Below, in pieces: positions 50,929-63,920 of a DNA stretch of 64,000 nt (positions within the stretch are counted from its first letter, which is position 1; each line of letters opens with the position of its first letter). Below the pieces are notes generated by a model that saw only the letters and a program-made list of their open reading frames with translations, had not been told where the DNA came from and made no database searches. The translations under genes were made by a program, and so were the position numbers. Origin of the DNA: Balamuthia mandrillaris (taxonomy: Eukaryota; Discosea; Longamoebia; Balamuthiidae); the NCBI GenBank assembly GCA_031835245.1, contig JAVKOQ010000126.1:92487-156486 (forward strand), in the 5' to 3' direction.

Positions 50929-53676
50929 AACCATACCTCGCAATCCTTCTGTAGTTGATCCAGAAATAAGGCTCTATTTCGTGGGCCTAGGTGTAACATT
51001 CGGGTAAATTCCAAATCTCTTCGAGTACAGGTTGCATCTACCAGTTGTTGTTTGGTTAAACTTCGCCCTTCAGAAGAACCCTGAACAGAAGAGGCTACGG
51101 GTAAGTCAAGATACAGTAGATGCTCGCAATTAGTAAGATACCTTCAAATCATAGCGCTCAGCCAAAGGTTTTTCAGTCGCAAAGGCGTTGAGCATTGCCA
51201 TAAAATATACACTGCGGTCTCCAAACTTCAGAGCATACAAGCCTAGAATTTGGCATATTAAAGTACTGGGATTGACTCTGATATGCTGAACGGTTCATTT
51301 ATAAAATATCAGCACTAATTCGTATGATGTCGAAAATCCATGTTTTATAACGTACATTGATATACGAAGCTAGTATAGACCGCAGAAATCTGAATTCTCC
51401 TTTTGTAATGGTCTTCACCAAGATCCTTTTGTCAGCAGAGAGGAAAAATGAGCTCCCACTACGCCCTTCTGACTGTATTTGCTTAAGTCCATGAAAAGAT
51501 TCCTATTCATAGGCAAAAATGATACAAAAAGTAAGTAAATTCGAATGAGTAAATGCAACTTAGAACGAAACAAACCGAGTAATCCTTCACAGCAATTTTC
51601 GCTTGTTGCAACATGAAAGCAAAGGCTTGGGGAGCAAAAGAGGTAAAAACAAATGGATGATCATTGAATCTTCCCATATATTTGACCTTTTTGTTTCTAC
51701 CACCTTTGGTTTCCCGTAGAGAATGCCCATAGATATCGGCACGAACCTGCAGTTATCGTCGTTAATGACATGTTTGGTTTAATTGCTGAATGCAGATTAC
51801 GTACTGTTCTTTCCATACCGGCCTTTATGAAGTCAAGAAGGTAAATATCCTCTTCTGTGAAAAAAGAAAAGACGGGTGGGCCTTCCTCTACATGTTCCTT
51901 TGTAGGCAATAACTCGGCCAGTGAAAAGCCCTATTGATTGCGAAGCGTGGTACATAAATTATGACATTCATAAACAATCTCTCAAACAACAGTGGAAATG
52001 ATACCTCAAACCCCAAGGAAAATAAAGCATCGGAGGCATTCGGACAAAGAATATGAAGGGAATGAGGCCCCTCCAGTAACTCCATAGAGGTGAAATAAGC
52101 AGCCTTCACAACAGGATGGAGTTGAGGCTGGCACAGAACATCAGTGATAACAGCTTTCACAGACTTGCGTCGTTCGTTGATACGATTGCGTCGCTTTTGT
52201 TTGACTCCAAGGAACTTTAGGCTACAAATTGGGTGAGATAGTTGTAAGTTGTGTATATCTAAAATCCATTACAAGGGAATAAAGCACCTTTCAAGGACGT
52301 CATTAAATTCCAGGTCTGCATCAATAAGTTGCAATAACTCTAACAAGCGAAGCAACCAGTTGGTTGGTGTTAAGCCTTCAGTCTTTTTGCTTGCTGATTC
52401 GTTCAAAATGTGTAATAGGGACTTCCGAAATGAGCATTTCATGTTCAGATAGTGATTATTGGCACAGGTGAGCAATACCGACCCAGTATCTCCTGCAAAG
52501 TGGAGGAAACCATGCCGTAGTAAGGTTTAAAAAAACAAAACAAGAAGCAAGAAAGCGAAACAAGGAGACCAAGATCACATGACTAATCACCATTATACTG
52601 AGCTAAGCCAAGGGATTCTAACGTGACTTTCAAAGTTTCTATGCCATCAAGTAAGTTCTGTATTTGTGCAAACTTGGGATGAACCATCGATAAATGTAGA
52701 TGGAACAAGCGATGGCCTCCTTCCTTGCTCATTCTCACTTTACAGTGGTCCGTATCAGTATAGTAATAAACGAGAATGTAAGAAATAGGATAAGCAAACC
52801 TTTGAAAGAGCATGGGTGCCGTTGACTTACTACGGTCAAGATGTCTTGAATGCATCCAGAGAGCTCTCCAAGCTCAAAGTCATCTGCATCCGGCTTTACA
52901 CGGAAGGCAACATCGAACATGCACCGATTTGTGCTTTGTTGTTGAGGTTTGCTTGCTATCAAAAGCTGCTCTTTCTCCTGTAACTGCTTTACTGGGTGGT
53001 GATGCCAATATAAGTTAGCTTATCTTCAGCACTTGCGAAAAATGATACTTTTTTTGCAAAGGGAGAAGAGGAGAAACCAACCAAGGTCAGCATTACGAAG
53101 CTTTTTAATAGATAGGACTGCTCTTGGCTGAAAAGAACCTATCCTCAAACGAAGGTTGGCGTGTATACGTTCTTGTGTGGGTTGCCTGTGTTCATGTAAG
53201 CCACCCCTCAGCGTTTTTATCCTCACCAAACTCTCGTCAGACAAAATTCAAAACGAATACCTAGATACTTGCAACAAAGGAGCGGCACTGGGTGCTCTGC
53301 TGCGTGCTCTCGGTGGTTGTGCTGCTATGGGAGCATGTAACAGAGTTGGTTTGCTTAGGTCAGAAGTGGCTCGTTTGCGTAGTGTTTGCGGATCTCCTTG
53401 CCGAAGCTCCTCTTTTCTTTGATGTTTGGCTTTGTGGAAAACGTAATAGACCGCTCTAAAAAACTGTCGCGCAGCGGCGTGCATCTTTTGGAACTGCGGC
53501 TGCTGTTGCCGGAGGGAAACGGCGGCTACCGCCGGCGGCGAAGAGGAGGGAGGTATTTTGTGATCTCCGTTGGCGGTGTAAAGGAACCATTTTGCGTTAA
53601 GAGCCTCCAACTCTTTGTGCAGCAGCCTGTTCTCCTCTTGGAGCTGGCTAAGGCTGCCGCTCTTGCCTTCTTCCAT
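50451..53676 (-). CDS. Phosphatidylinositol phosphate kinase (PIP5K-like)
   Basis: Multi-exon gene. The start MEEGKSGSLSQLQEENRLLH at 53676 opens a coiled coil, followed by a helical region of uncertain family. The C-terminal kinase core shows the glycine-rich loop (SEGRSGSSFFLSADKRILVK), FRFLRSILASYIN, the family-specific YDLKGSSEGR, FLEGNGIMDYSLLVGIH and THGEVYFMRIIDILQPWTL, ending YSQRFLEFLSSKVS. This is the PIPK fold, which phosphorylates PtdIns4P or PtdIns5P to PtdIns(4,5)P2 at membranes. Substrate choice depends on an activation loop that I did not resolve. The (GA)n at about 50890-50925 lies in an intron inside the kinase core. Introns are dense, with several small exons. Confidence 0.85.
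50890..50925. repeat. (GA)n in PIP kinase intron
   Basis: About 36 nt of GA on the plus strand lie in an intron of a minus-strand gene, so CT in sense. Confidence 0.85.
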
Positions 53677-53957
53677 GCGCCGCTGCCGCCCTCTTCTCTC
53701 TCTCGAGATCAAATGAAATGATCTATATTAGATCAGATTCGATAAGATCGGAATCTATCCATGGACAATTATTATTGAGGATAATAATAATTATTAATAT
53801 ATTGCCCAAAAACCAAAAATAATCAAAAAAAGAGAGATAGCAGCATCGACAAAAAGAAAAACCCGAAAGAGAGAAAGAAGAAAAGGAAGGAAGCTGCGCT
53901 GGTGGAACCTCCCCCCCCCCTTTTGACCTCTAGTACCACTGCCAAACCCTGCCTCAA

Positions 53958-55944
53958 ATGGGCGTGTTGTCATCCAAGGGCTCTAGACCTCTTCCTGAGG
54001 AGGGGTCGTACTTCGGCCTGGAGAACGTACGTACCTTGTGTTAGAGCCAAGTCAGCAGAGCATCCCTTCTGCCTAACAATAGCACCTGCTTATTCCAACT
54101 ATGACATACAGTTTGGAAATACCTGCTACTGCAATGCTGTGCTGCAGGCCTTGTACTTTACTCTTCCCTTTAGGCAACGCGTGATAGCCTATTACCTCGC
54201 CTGGCAGGCAAGGAAGGAGAAGACCTCTCCACTGGGGTGGGGCGCACAGAACCAAGGCGAAAACCTGCTGACCGCCCTTGGCGAAATGTTCCACCACATC
54301 CAGAAACAAAAGAACCGGACGGGCACCTACGCCCCCAAACGCTTCCTGCTCCATCTCCGTAAAGCAAATCGTATGCTTCCTCCCTTTTTTTTTTTTTTTT
54401 GTTTTTTTGTTTTCCAATTTGACATGTCCCACTTTTCTGTATTTGTCTTGTTCCTCAATACCACGTTGAGCTTCTCTCTCCTTACTGATCCTCATTGTTT
54501 TCTGCAGCAATGTTCAAGGAGATGGTGCAGCAGGACGCGCACGAGTTTCTAGGTTTCCTGTTGAACGAGATTTCGGAGCTGTTGCTCAAAGCGGAGGAGG
54601 AGGAGAAAGAGAAAGAAAGAGAGCAGCTGCGGCGACAGCTGCCACTGCGGCAACAAGAGAAAGCAATATGTCAAGAGCACCAACGAAAAGAACAAGATGC
54701 CATGGCATTGGCCACACACCGGAAACAAAAAAGAGAGCTAGAGGCGGTCATTGGAACCTTTGAATACAGCGGCAACCAAAAAGGATCTTGCAGTAGCAGT
54801 AGCATGCTTGCTGAAGAAAGCTTATCTGAACCTTCTCTAATTATGGAACTTCCCAGCAACAACAACAGTAGAGAAAGCGAAAGCTCGGGCGGCGAAAGCG
54901 GCGATGTCAGTGGAAATGCTAGCGAGGATGACGTGGAAGAAGAGCACAAACCAAGAAAGACCTTCATTCAAGCGGTGTTTGAGGGGATTTTGACAAACGA
55001 AACAAAATGCATGTGTTGTGAACAGGTAGCTTTCTTCTTCTTGTTCTTCTTGTTCTTCTTCTTGTTCTTCTTCTTCTTGTTCTTCTTCTCTCTGTCTTAA
55101 ATCGTTTTCGTCAGGTAAAAAACAAGAACGAATGCTTTCTTGACTTGAGCTTGGACATTGAGCACAATTCATCAGTGTCGCATTGTCTTCGCAGTTTTAG
55201 CCATGTAGAAATGTTGGATAAAGAGGACAAATTCTTTTGTGAATGTTGCAACAGCTTACAAGAGGCCCAAAAGCGACTAAAAATCAAGGAGCTGCCTCAC
55301 ATCCTTATTGTACATTTGAAACGGTTCAAGTTTACTGAAAACTATCAGTTCCGCAAACTCTCCTATTGCGTTTCTTTCCCCTTCGAGATGCGACTTACCA
55401 ACACTGTACCTCTCCCTTATTCTCTCTCATTGAATGTTGCCTTATGTTGACCATTTACCAATTGGTGATTGTAATAGTGTCAGGATACTGTTGATAAGTA
55501 TCGGTTTTACGATCTGTACGCGATAGTGGTGCACATCGGAAGGTTTATATGCTTTGTTTACCCAAATCATTCATCGCTTATTCTAACATTGCTACTTGCT
55601 TGTGTTTTTTGCATCGAGTATAGCAGCCCGTACTCTGGCCACTACATATGCTTCGTAAAAAGCCAGGGCACTTGGCTCGTTTTCGATGACGACTATGTTT
55701 CGGTTCTTTCACTCCCTCCTCTCTGCCCTCTGCACTCTCATCTCCTTTATCTTCAGATTTAATTCCTCTGTTTTTTGTTTGTTTGCTTCGGTTCTTACTG
55801 AGATACGAATAGGCGGTGGACGAGCGGCAGATAATAGCACTATTCGGGAACGGGCAAAGCGGCAACGGCAATGGAGGCTATCGTAGCAGTCAATGCGGCT
55901 ATTTGCTGTTCTACCAAACGCGGCAAGCTGCCGAGCCAGCCTAA
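53958..55944 (+). CDS. Ubiquitin-specific protease, USP12/USP46-like
   Basis: Seven exons (53958-54026, 54112-54370, 54508-55025, 55115-55405, 55484-55542, 55624-55696, 55813-55944) give 466 residues in frame. The N-terminus [10 protein letters not shown] fits N-myristoylation (Gly2, Ser6). The Cys box is [16 protein letters not shown], followed by [16 protein letters not shown] charged insert (about residues 140-270) precedes the zinc-binding fingers (CMCCEQ, FFCECCN). The His box reads [20 protein letters not shown] and FDDDYAVDERQI. This arrangement matches the USP12/46 and yeast Ubp9/13 group, which are activated by WD40 partners and remove ubiquitin from histones or receptors. All catalytic residues seem present. 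Confidence 0.9.
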
Positions 55945-56174
55945 TAACATTACCGGGTCGACATGATAGGGGCGTAGGAAAAGAAAGAAAAGTCGCAAAG
56001 AAGAAAAGAGGAGGGAAAAGTAAAGGCGGTGGGGTGCAGGTGCGTGAAGGGTGGTGGGAGGACAACATTGGGGAAGAGCAAGAGGAAGGGCCAGCCAGCT
56101 CAGAGCTCAGGTCAGTGTTACGCTTTGCTCCAACGGTTAAAGTGGTGGGCAAGGAACCGCAAAGGTAGCGGCAA

Positions 56175-58049
<1,875 letters not shown>

Positions 58050-58521
58050 AAGCTCTCTATTCTCGTTCTTTTTGTTGAGTTCTCTTCGCTTTGTCAACAC
58101 TCTTCTCTTCTTGGGCCTCCCATGTGCAGTGACACTATACCGCACAGCGCAGGTTCCCGATGTCACTCGAGCGGTGCACGCTGTCCCCCGTTGGTGGTTC
58201 CAAACAGTGTTTCGCTTCAAAAAAAGGCAAAAGGGAGAGGAAAAGGGGTATTAATCCACGAAATTTCCATATTTAAGGTGGTTGTCTAATTTATGCCCTC
58301 GAATCCTCCTTAGCCTCTTCGTATTGCGACGCTGCTGATGACCCCCCTTCTTTCTTTCTCTTTTGCCCTCCTGCTCCTCCTGCTGCTGTTTTGCTGCTGG
58401 TATTCGCGCTTGCCGCTGTTGTTTGGTGCTGGTGGTTTTTTCCCCCCTACTACTACTACAGATACTGCATGCAGGAAGGGAACACCAACCTTGGCTGCAG
58501 GTTCCAACAACACCAAGTGCC
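58050..58521. other. Intergenic, nothing recognised
   Basis: About 470 bp lie between the TMEM184-like stop and the next supported ATG. The open frame 58363-58521, upstream of that ATG, is Cys/Leu-rich and may be leader DNA. Confidence 0.35.
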
Positions 58522-59046
58522 ATGACAGAGGGGGAGGAGGAGGCGGCGGCGGTAATGGCGACGGAGGCAGCACACACCCCCAGATTAGCGCTCACCGTTG
58601 GTGCTGGTGCTTCTCCTCCTGCTCAGGAGGACCACCAAGCACAACAACAACAACAACTTCCGAGCGCCAGCGGCAAACTTCAGGGAAAGCTGCAAGCACT
58701 CAAGCACAAGGTTCAAAAGCGGCGAGTGGAGCGGCGGCTAAGCCAGTACCAACAGCACTTGCTGGAGGCACAACACTGGCGCTCCAAATGTTGGTCTGAG
58801 GTGCAACGCAAGACCAGGACAAAGAAACCTAGGTTCGAGGCAGTGCGCAACTTGGACCAGTTCAAACGGTACGACCGGTGGGAGCAAACCCAGTTCAGAG
58901 AGGTCAACTGGAAGCAGTTCTACGAGGACATGACAGGGCGGCGGGGCAAGCACCTCCACGACTATTTCAACTCTCCCTGGACTCTCTCTTCCATCTTTTT
59001 ACTTATATTTTGTCAGCTCTACCTGTTCTTGCTTTGGTCTTCTTGA
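58522..59046 (+). CDS. Hypothetical basic coiled-coil protein with hydrophobic tail
   Basis: A frame of 174 residues from MTEGEEEAAAVMATEA. An acidic/Gln head leads to a basic helix (KLQGKLQALKHKVQKRRVER, RLSQYQQHLLEAQHWR), then an aromatic-rich conserved-looking segment (NLDQFKRYDRWEQTQFREVN, WKQFYEDMTGRRGKHLHDYF). It ends with a hydrophobic stretch (SSIFLLIFCQLYLFLLWSS). That last part could be a tail anchor or the read-through of an intron. I recognise no family. The start could lie further upstream at 58363. Confidence 0.45.
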   Translation: MTEGEEEAAAVMATEAAHTPRLALTVGAGASPPAQEDHQAQQQQQLPSASGKLQGKLQALKHKVQKRRVERRLSQYQQHLLEAQHWRSKCWSEVQRKTRTKKPRFEAVRNLDQFKRYDRWEQTQFREVNWKQFYEDMTGRRGKHLHDYFNSPWTLSSIFLLIFCQLYLFLLWSS

Positions 59047-59270
59047 ATTTGTCACGTTGGCCCATTAAGAATCAGCCCCTTTGAAAACATCCGTTTTGAT
59101 TGACTTTGCTACCTCTCAACCTTATGCCACTGCACCCTCTATGTACAAAACGAATTATTATTGTATTGAGCCTGTAAAGAAAGAGACATCACTCATGTAT
59201 CAAAACAAGGCGGAGAAGCAGAACGAAGAAGAAGGGAGCAGCACAGGAGCCAACAGCAGTGTGTCACTCA

Positions 59271-61381
59271 CTAACTACTCCAAAGTTCAAGTTGCGGGTC
59301 TGAGAATGAGGCAAAGAATGCATCGACATACGTAGCAGAGACCGCAGAGAGGGCCGTAGGATGCCACCTTGGCTTGTTGTCCTTGTCAATGATGACGGCT
59401 CTTACTCCTTCCACAAAGTCTTTAGTTTTCATGAAGGACATGGCCACCCGTAGGTCAGAAGCAAACGCTTCCCGAATATTTTGCCTCTTTCCCAATTGAA
59501 CTGCTTTCAATGTAACCTGTGGACATCCACAAATGAGAACGAGTCCCAACAAATAAGGAATAAACACACGACAGGAGGCCACTTGTAACATAAAAGGGTG
59601 AGTGGTTCGGTACCTTAAGACTAGTGGGCGATTTTTTGGCAATGGTGGCTTGTACCGAACGAGCCCACTCGGTGTTTTCTTCCTCCAATTTTTTAAGAAT
59701 GTGTTCTACAGTAGGTTGACTGAAACAGCGTTCAATAGCAGGCAAATGGGATGACAGTTCTGATGGATTAAAAGTCACATAAGTGAGTAAACTCACAAAT
59801 GAAAGTTCTTGCGAGAACGCGGGGATGGGGTAGGCTAGAGGGCTTCAGAAGCGCCCATCCACTTTCCCATCGGCGCGTCCCCATATTATGGCTCCATCGG
59901 GCAACGCTACTCAACGACACCGCCTGGGAGAATGATGCTCCGCAGGAGTATGTTGCGTGCTCCATTTATGTCTCTATCCAATCGTACCCCACAGTCCCCA
60001 TGTTGGGACGTGGTGTATTTCGGGGAAATAAAACATAAAAACGAAATTTCACCTACCTGCAACTCCGTCTGCGCCACGTGCAGTTGTAAAGGGACATGCA
60101 CAATAGTGGGTTAGTCGCAGAATAAGTCATTCCGTCAGTTAAAGGTATAATCATACCAGGTTGAGTAGCAAAACGATCTAGCACCGATTCAACAGAGGAT
60201 GTGCTCCAGTCGGTGGCTTGAAGGCACTCCTGTAGTAAGCATCGTGAGTAACATGACATCAAGGGAATTGTGTAAAAATGCTGGAAGGAACCTTCAGCTG
60301 CGAAACCTTGCTCTTGGGCACGTAATGTGTCACTAACCCGATGAGAAGAGCGTCTGCCGCCTTCAATCTAGCGCCAGTGAGGGCCAAGTATACCCCAACG
60401 TGTCTTCCAAGGCGAGACAGGAAGTACCCACCACCCACATCTGGAAAGAAGCCTATCCCAGTCTAGTATCCACAACATAAGGTCGTCGATGGTGATGATG
60501 ATGGCGATAAAAGGTGGGCCACTCAATCACACTATCAGCGGAGAGGAGGTGTAAAGGTACCTCTGGCATTGCGAAAAGAAAAGCTTCAGTTGCAATGCGG
60601 AATGGTGCCCCAACTGACAGTCCTACTCCACCACCCATTGTGATACCATCCAGCAGCGCCACGCAGGGCTTGCGTAGCTCATGTATCTGGCAATCCAACT
60701 TGTATTCCAGCGAAAAGAATTGGTGGGGGTATCGTTCGTCCCCTCCCTTGGCTGCTTCTGCCAGCAGACGTATGTCTCCACCTGTGGGTTGGTATGCACA
60801 GACGTTAGTTCATCAGTACGTACAATGATACTGAAGTGGTGGAACACAAGGTGCACTTAAGCTGAACGCACCAGCACAGAATGCGCGGCCGCCCTGCCCC
60901 TCCAACACCAGTACTTTCTTGTGAGGGTTCTCAATGAAGTGCTGCACAGCTGCGCCTAACTCCTTTATGCTCTCTGTGCATTAACACAGGCATAACTTAG
61001 TTAACGCACAGGAGATCACTACTACACTGACCGCCGCCAATGGAGCATAACCGAAACCCAACAACCAACCTAGATTCAGAGCATTGAGGGCGCTCGGCCG
61101 GTTCAGTGTAAGCACCACTGTACCATTGTTGTATGGTTGCACCAACACTGCACTACTTACTACCTGGTTTATTCCTTGTGTCTTCACACCACAAACCGAT
61201 AAAGAAGATAAAGAGAGTGAGAGAGAGAATGACCAGTGTAAGTGCAGAGAGGACCAACCATGTTTGGTGTGATGGAGAAGGGGCACAGCGGCCGTGCGTA
61301 GGTGGTCCTCTCAGCTGGGATTACGTGCCGTTGCAGCGCCCAAGCTCGCCGACATGCTGGATGTTGCTGCTGCTGCCTCAT
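59271..61381 (-). CDS. HIBCH: 3-hydroxyisobutyryl-CoA hydrolase, mitochondrial
   Basis: Multi-exon gene. The start MRQQQQHPACRRAWALQRHV at 61381 is a plausible matrix presequence. The crotonase fold follows: GTVVLTLNRPSALNALNL, VLVLEGQGGRAFCAGAGDIR (oxyanion hole), LLDGITMGGGVGLSVGAPFR, FAMPE joined by an intron to TGIGFFPDVGGGYFLSRLG, VYLALTGARLKAADAL, ELSSHLPAIERCFSQPTVE, and the end IIDKDNKPRWHP. The FPDVGGGYF segment and C-terminal DKDxxPxW are specific to HIBCH among crotonases. It hydrolyses 3-hydroxyisobutyryl-CoA in valine breakdown, upstream of the methylmalonyl route served by the mutase at 9.6 kb. One intron (about 60157-59752) is much longer than usual and contains a Fanzor/TnpB fragment. 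Confidence 0.9.
59780..60060 (-). mobile_element. Decayed Fanzor/TnpB (IS605/IS607-type) fragment inside HIBCH intron
   Basis: A minus-strand frame (about 60101-59907) contains FISPKYTTSQ and then GDCGVRLDRDINGARNILLR. The latter matches the C-terminal zinc-ribbon and last RuvC motif of TnpB/Fanzor proteins (CGxxxDRDxNGARNILL), where the Asp after R is the final catalytic acid. The first CxxC of the ribbon and everything before it are missing. The frame stops shortly after, at the usual protein end. Beyond it lie two short inverted repeats (GCTTCAGAAGC at about 59842-59852 and GTTCTTGCGAGAAC at 59805-59818), as in the structured right end from which guide RNA is made. It is a remnant, not a gene. 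It lies in sense orientation with HIBCH. Confidence 0.7.
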
Positions 61382-61648
61382 AACTCTGTGCGGCTAAAAC
61401 GTTTCGGTGTGTGGCGCGGTTGGGGGGGGGAAGGATGGACCCTGGGCAATGGTTTTTTTTTTGGGGAACCAAAATAATTATTGCAATATATTTATTGGTG
61501 GTGGCTGCTATGTTTTCGCGGTTCTTTCCCGCCATACGCCGCGTAAAACTACGTAGGGGGAGTAGGAGGGGCGGCAGCGGCGCATAGCGAACACTCCGCT
61601 TCAAAAGCGAGCTCGCACACACCACTCAACTACAACAACGACCTCCAA

Positions 61649-62023
61649 ATGGACAGCACTAGCAGCAGCAACGGCCCACTGAGGGTGGCCATAATGGGCT
61701 CTGGCAACTGGTATGTTTCACCCCTACCCTATGGTCCACTGTACCAGCTACTTGACCACGTTAGCTTGGAAGACGCCTTGTTCACTAGCACCTCCTCCCT
61801 CACCAACTTTGCATCTCTTTTGCGGCGATGCATTGCTGGTCTTTGCTCTCACCACACAATAAAGGGGCTCTGCCATCGCTAAGATTGTAGGAGAGAACGT
61901 TAAGTTACACAGCGACCTCTTCCACACCACTGTGAACATGTGGGTCTACGAGGAGCTCATTGAAGGCCAAAAGCTCACTGACATCATCAACACCAAACAC
62001 GAGAACGTCAAGTATTGCATTTC

Positions 62024-62058
<35 letters not shown>

Positions 62059-63453
62059 TCTCCTGCTCTCTACTCACTGCTCACTCCTCCTGCTCAACCC
62101 TTTTATTTCTCCTCTCTTCCTCTTCCTCTTTCTCTCTTTCTCTTTCTCTCTTTCTCTCTTTCTCTCTTTCTTCCTTTCTCCCTCTCTTACTGCGTATGTA
62201 GGTATTTGCCAGGGATAGGATTGCCAGAGAACGTTATAGCAGTGCCCGACTCAGTAGAGGCGGCCAAGGGAGCCAACCTACTCATCTTTGTGTTGCCCCA
62301 TCAGGTATGCTAATCTATACCATTCGACAGCGTGGCAACTACTGATTCTCTTGTTCCATCACCCTCGTTCCCTCAGTTTGTGGAAGGGCTTTGCAAGAAG
62401 TTAAAAGGCCACATTGCTCCCGATTGTAAGGCCATTTCGCTCATCAAGGTTCGTTCTATGCTCCTATTTACCATTATACGGCCCACACCTTTTGCTCACT
62501 TATAACGAACACAGGGAATGTTAGTGGAGAACGGCTCTCCAAAGCTTATTTCACAGCTCATTCATGATGCCTTAGAGGTAAATACCGCCGTACTAATGGG
62601 AGCTAACATAGCCACGGAAGTAGCCAAGGGCGAGCTCAGTGAGGCTACTATTGGTTTCAGAGAGGAAGTGGAAACGGCAAAAGTTTGGCAAAAGCTTTTC
62701 AACACAAGCACATTCCGTGTACGCAATGCTTACTATCATTCTGATTCCTTTTTGTACAGTTTTTTTTGCTTAACAGCTCTTACTACCACCATCATACCAC
62801 ACTGTTGCCACCACAATCCCTTTCCATTGTCAGATAAACATTATAGAGGATGTTGCAGGTGTGGAGCTCTGTGGCGCTCTCAAGGTTTGATCTAGATTTG
62901 TTTGGTGTTCTCTGTTACTGTTATATTAGCTTAGTTGCATACGTCACTTCGTAATGCAGAATATAGTTGCCATCGGCGCTGGCTTTTGTGACGGTTTAGG
63001 GTAACTTCCTTTGCAACTTTAGCTTTAGTAGAAAATGTTTAAATGCAGTTGCTGTAAGTAACGCGATTACTGAGCTGTTGTTTGACCTTTTGAACCTTAC
63101 ATTCAAGGCTCTCCCCGAACTCCAAAGTAGCTATCATTCGTTGTGGTTTGGCTGAAATGCGTAAGTTTTGTGAAAGCTTCTACAGCGGAATCGCCCCTGA
63201 CACATTCTTCGAAAGGTCTCTTCTCTCCTCTTCTTGTCTCTCCCTCCTCTTTCAATGCGCTAACACTGACAATGCTGCGGGTGGGTAAAGCTGTGGAGCA
63301 GCAGATCTTATCGTGACGTGCTACTGCGGACGTAACCGAAAAGTGGCGGAGGCCTTTGCAAAAACCAGAAAGAGCTTCGATGAGTTGGAGCAGGAAATGC
63401 TCAACGGGCAAAAGCTGCAAGGCACACTCACTGCTAAGGAAGTGCATAATACG
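61649..63453 (+). CDS. GPD1: NAD-dependent glycerol-3-phosphate dehydrogenase, 3' end missing
   Basis: Multi-exon gene from [20 protein letters not shown]. The NAD-binding [16 protein letters not shown] spans intron 1. Then come [99 protein letters not shown] and [20 protein letters not shown]. It reduces dihydroxyacetone phosphate to glycerol 3-phosphate in the cytosol. The last exon reads [14 protein letters not shown] and meets a GT at 63453, where the family still needs about 40 residues (the K-G-L-V-x-x-F-P-L-F region). No such exon follows within the remaining 550 bp, which is mitochondrial-like. The first introns are CT-rich (62021-62053). The gene is divergent from HIBCH, about 270 bp apart. 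Confidence 0.88.
62021..62053. repeat. (CT)n in glycerol-3-phosphate dehydrogenase intron
   Basis: A CT run on the sense strand, followed by a TTTCTC repeat to about 62185. It fills most of the intron. Confidence 0.85.
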
Positions 63454-63479
63454 TAACCGGAACGCAGCTGGTCACCGAT

Positions 63480-63830
63480 TTGTCCATATAAATAAATTCA
63501 TTTTTTGGCTACCAAAAGGCGTAATGCTAACTAACAGAATCGAAAAATTATTATTCAATAAATACAACTTTCTAAAAACTAACTAATGCTTTGACATTAC
63601 TATACACTCAAATATATGCTTTGCAAACAAGACGAACTAAAACAGTGTACATTCCACGGTGTCTGTATAAACAAGCGTAGAAAATACTTTAAGCTTGTGA
63701 ATAAAATCAAACGCGAAATAATAGTGCTTCGACTACAGTCTGATCACCCGACCATTATATCAATGCGTCATTTAAAAAAAAACACGAAAAAATTAAAAAA
63801 ATTTTTTGAAAAAAAACGAAATCTACAAAC
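63480..63830. other. AT-rich, mitochondrial-like segment with one Lys-rich open frame
   Basis: Base composition changes abruptly from about 63480. A frame from ATG 63616 to 63849 encodes 77 residues, very rich in Lys, Ile and Asn (KRRKYFKLVNKIKREIIVLR). This looks like a small mitochondrial ribosomal-type protein, but I cannot name it, and its end overlaps the tRNA-Leu gene. It may be chance. Confidence 0.35.
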
Positions 63831-63911
63831 TAGCCGTCATCGGAATTGAACCGATACTCCAAAGGAAATGAGTTTTGAGCCCACCGCGTCTACCTATTCC
63901 GCCAGACGTAA
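63831..63911 (-). tRNA. tRNA-Leu (CAA), mitochondrial type
   Basis: An 81-nt class II tRNA. The D-arm is GCGGAATAGGTAGACGC, the anticodon stem GTGGG/CTCAT has loop CTCAAAA (anticodon CAA), the variable arm is TCC/GGA, and the T-arm ATCGG-TTCAATT-CCGAT is perfect. The acceptor stem 5' TTACGTC faces 3' GACGGCT. Pairs 4-7 are Watson-Crick, whereas positions 1, 2 and 3 (T-T, T-C, A-G) all mismatch. This is the pattern of Acanthamoeba mitochondrial tRNAs, whose first three 5' nucleotides are replaced by editing. A nuclear tRNA-Leu would have a paired end. Confidence 0.85.
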
Positions 63912-63920
63912 AGATTAACT

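Noticed and set aside
63616-63849. Naming the Lys-rich frame as a specific mitochondrial ribosomal protein
   Set aside because: Composition fits, but I see no diagnostic motif, and the frame runs into the tRNA-Leu gene.
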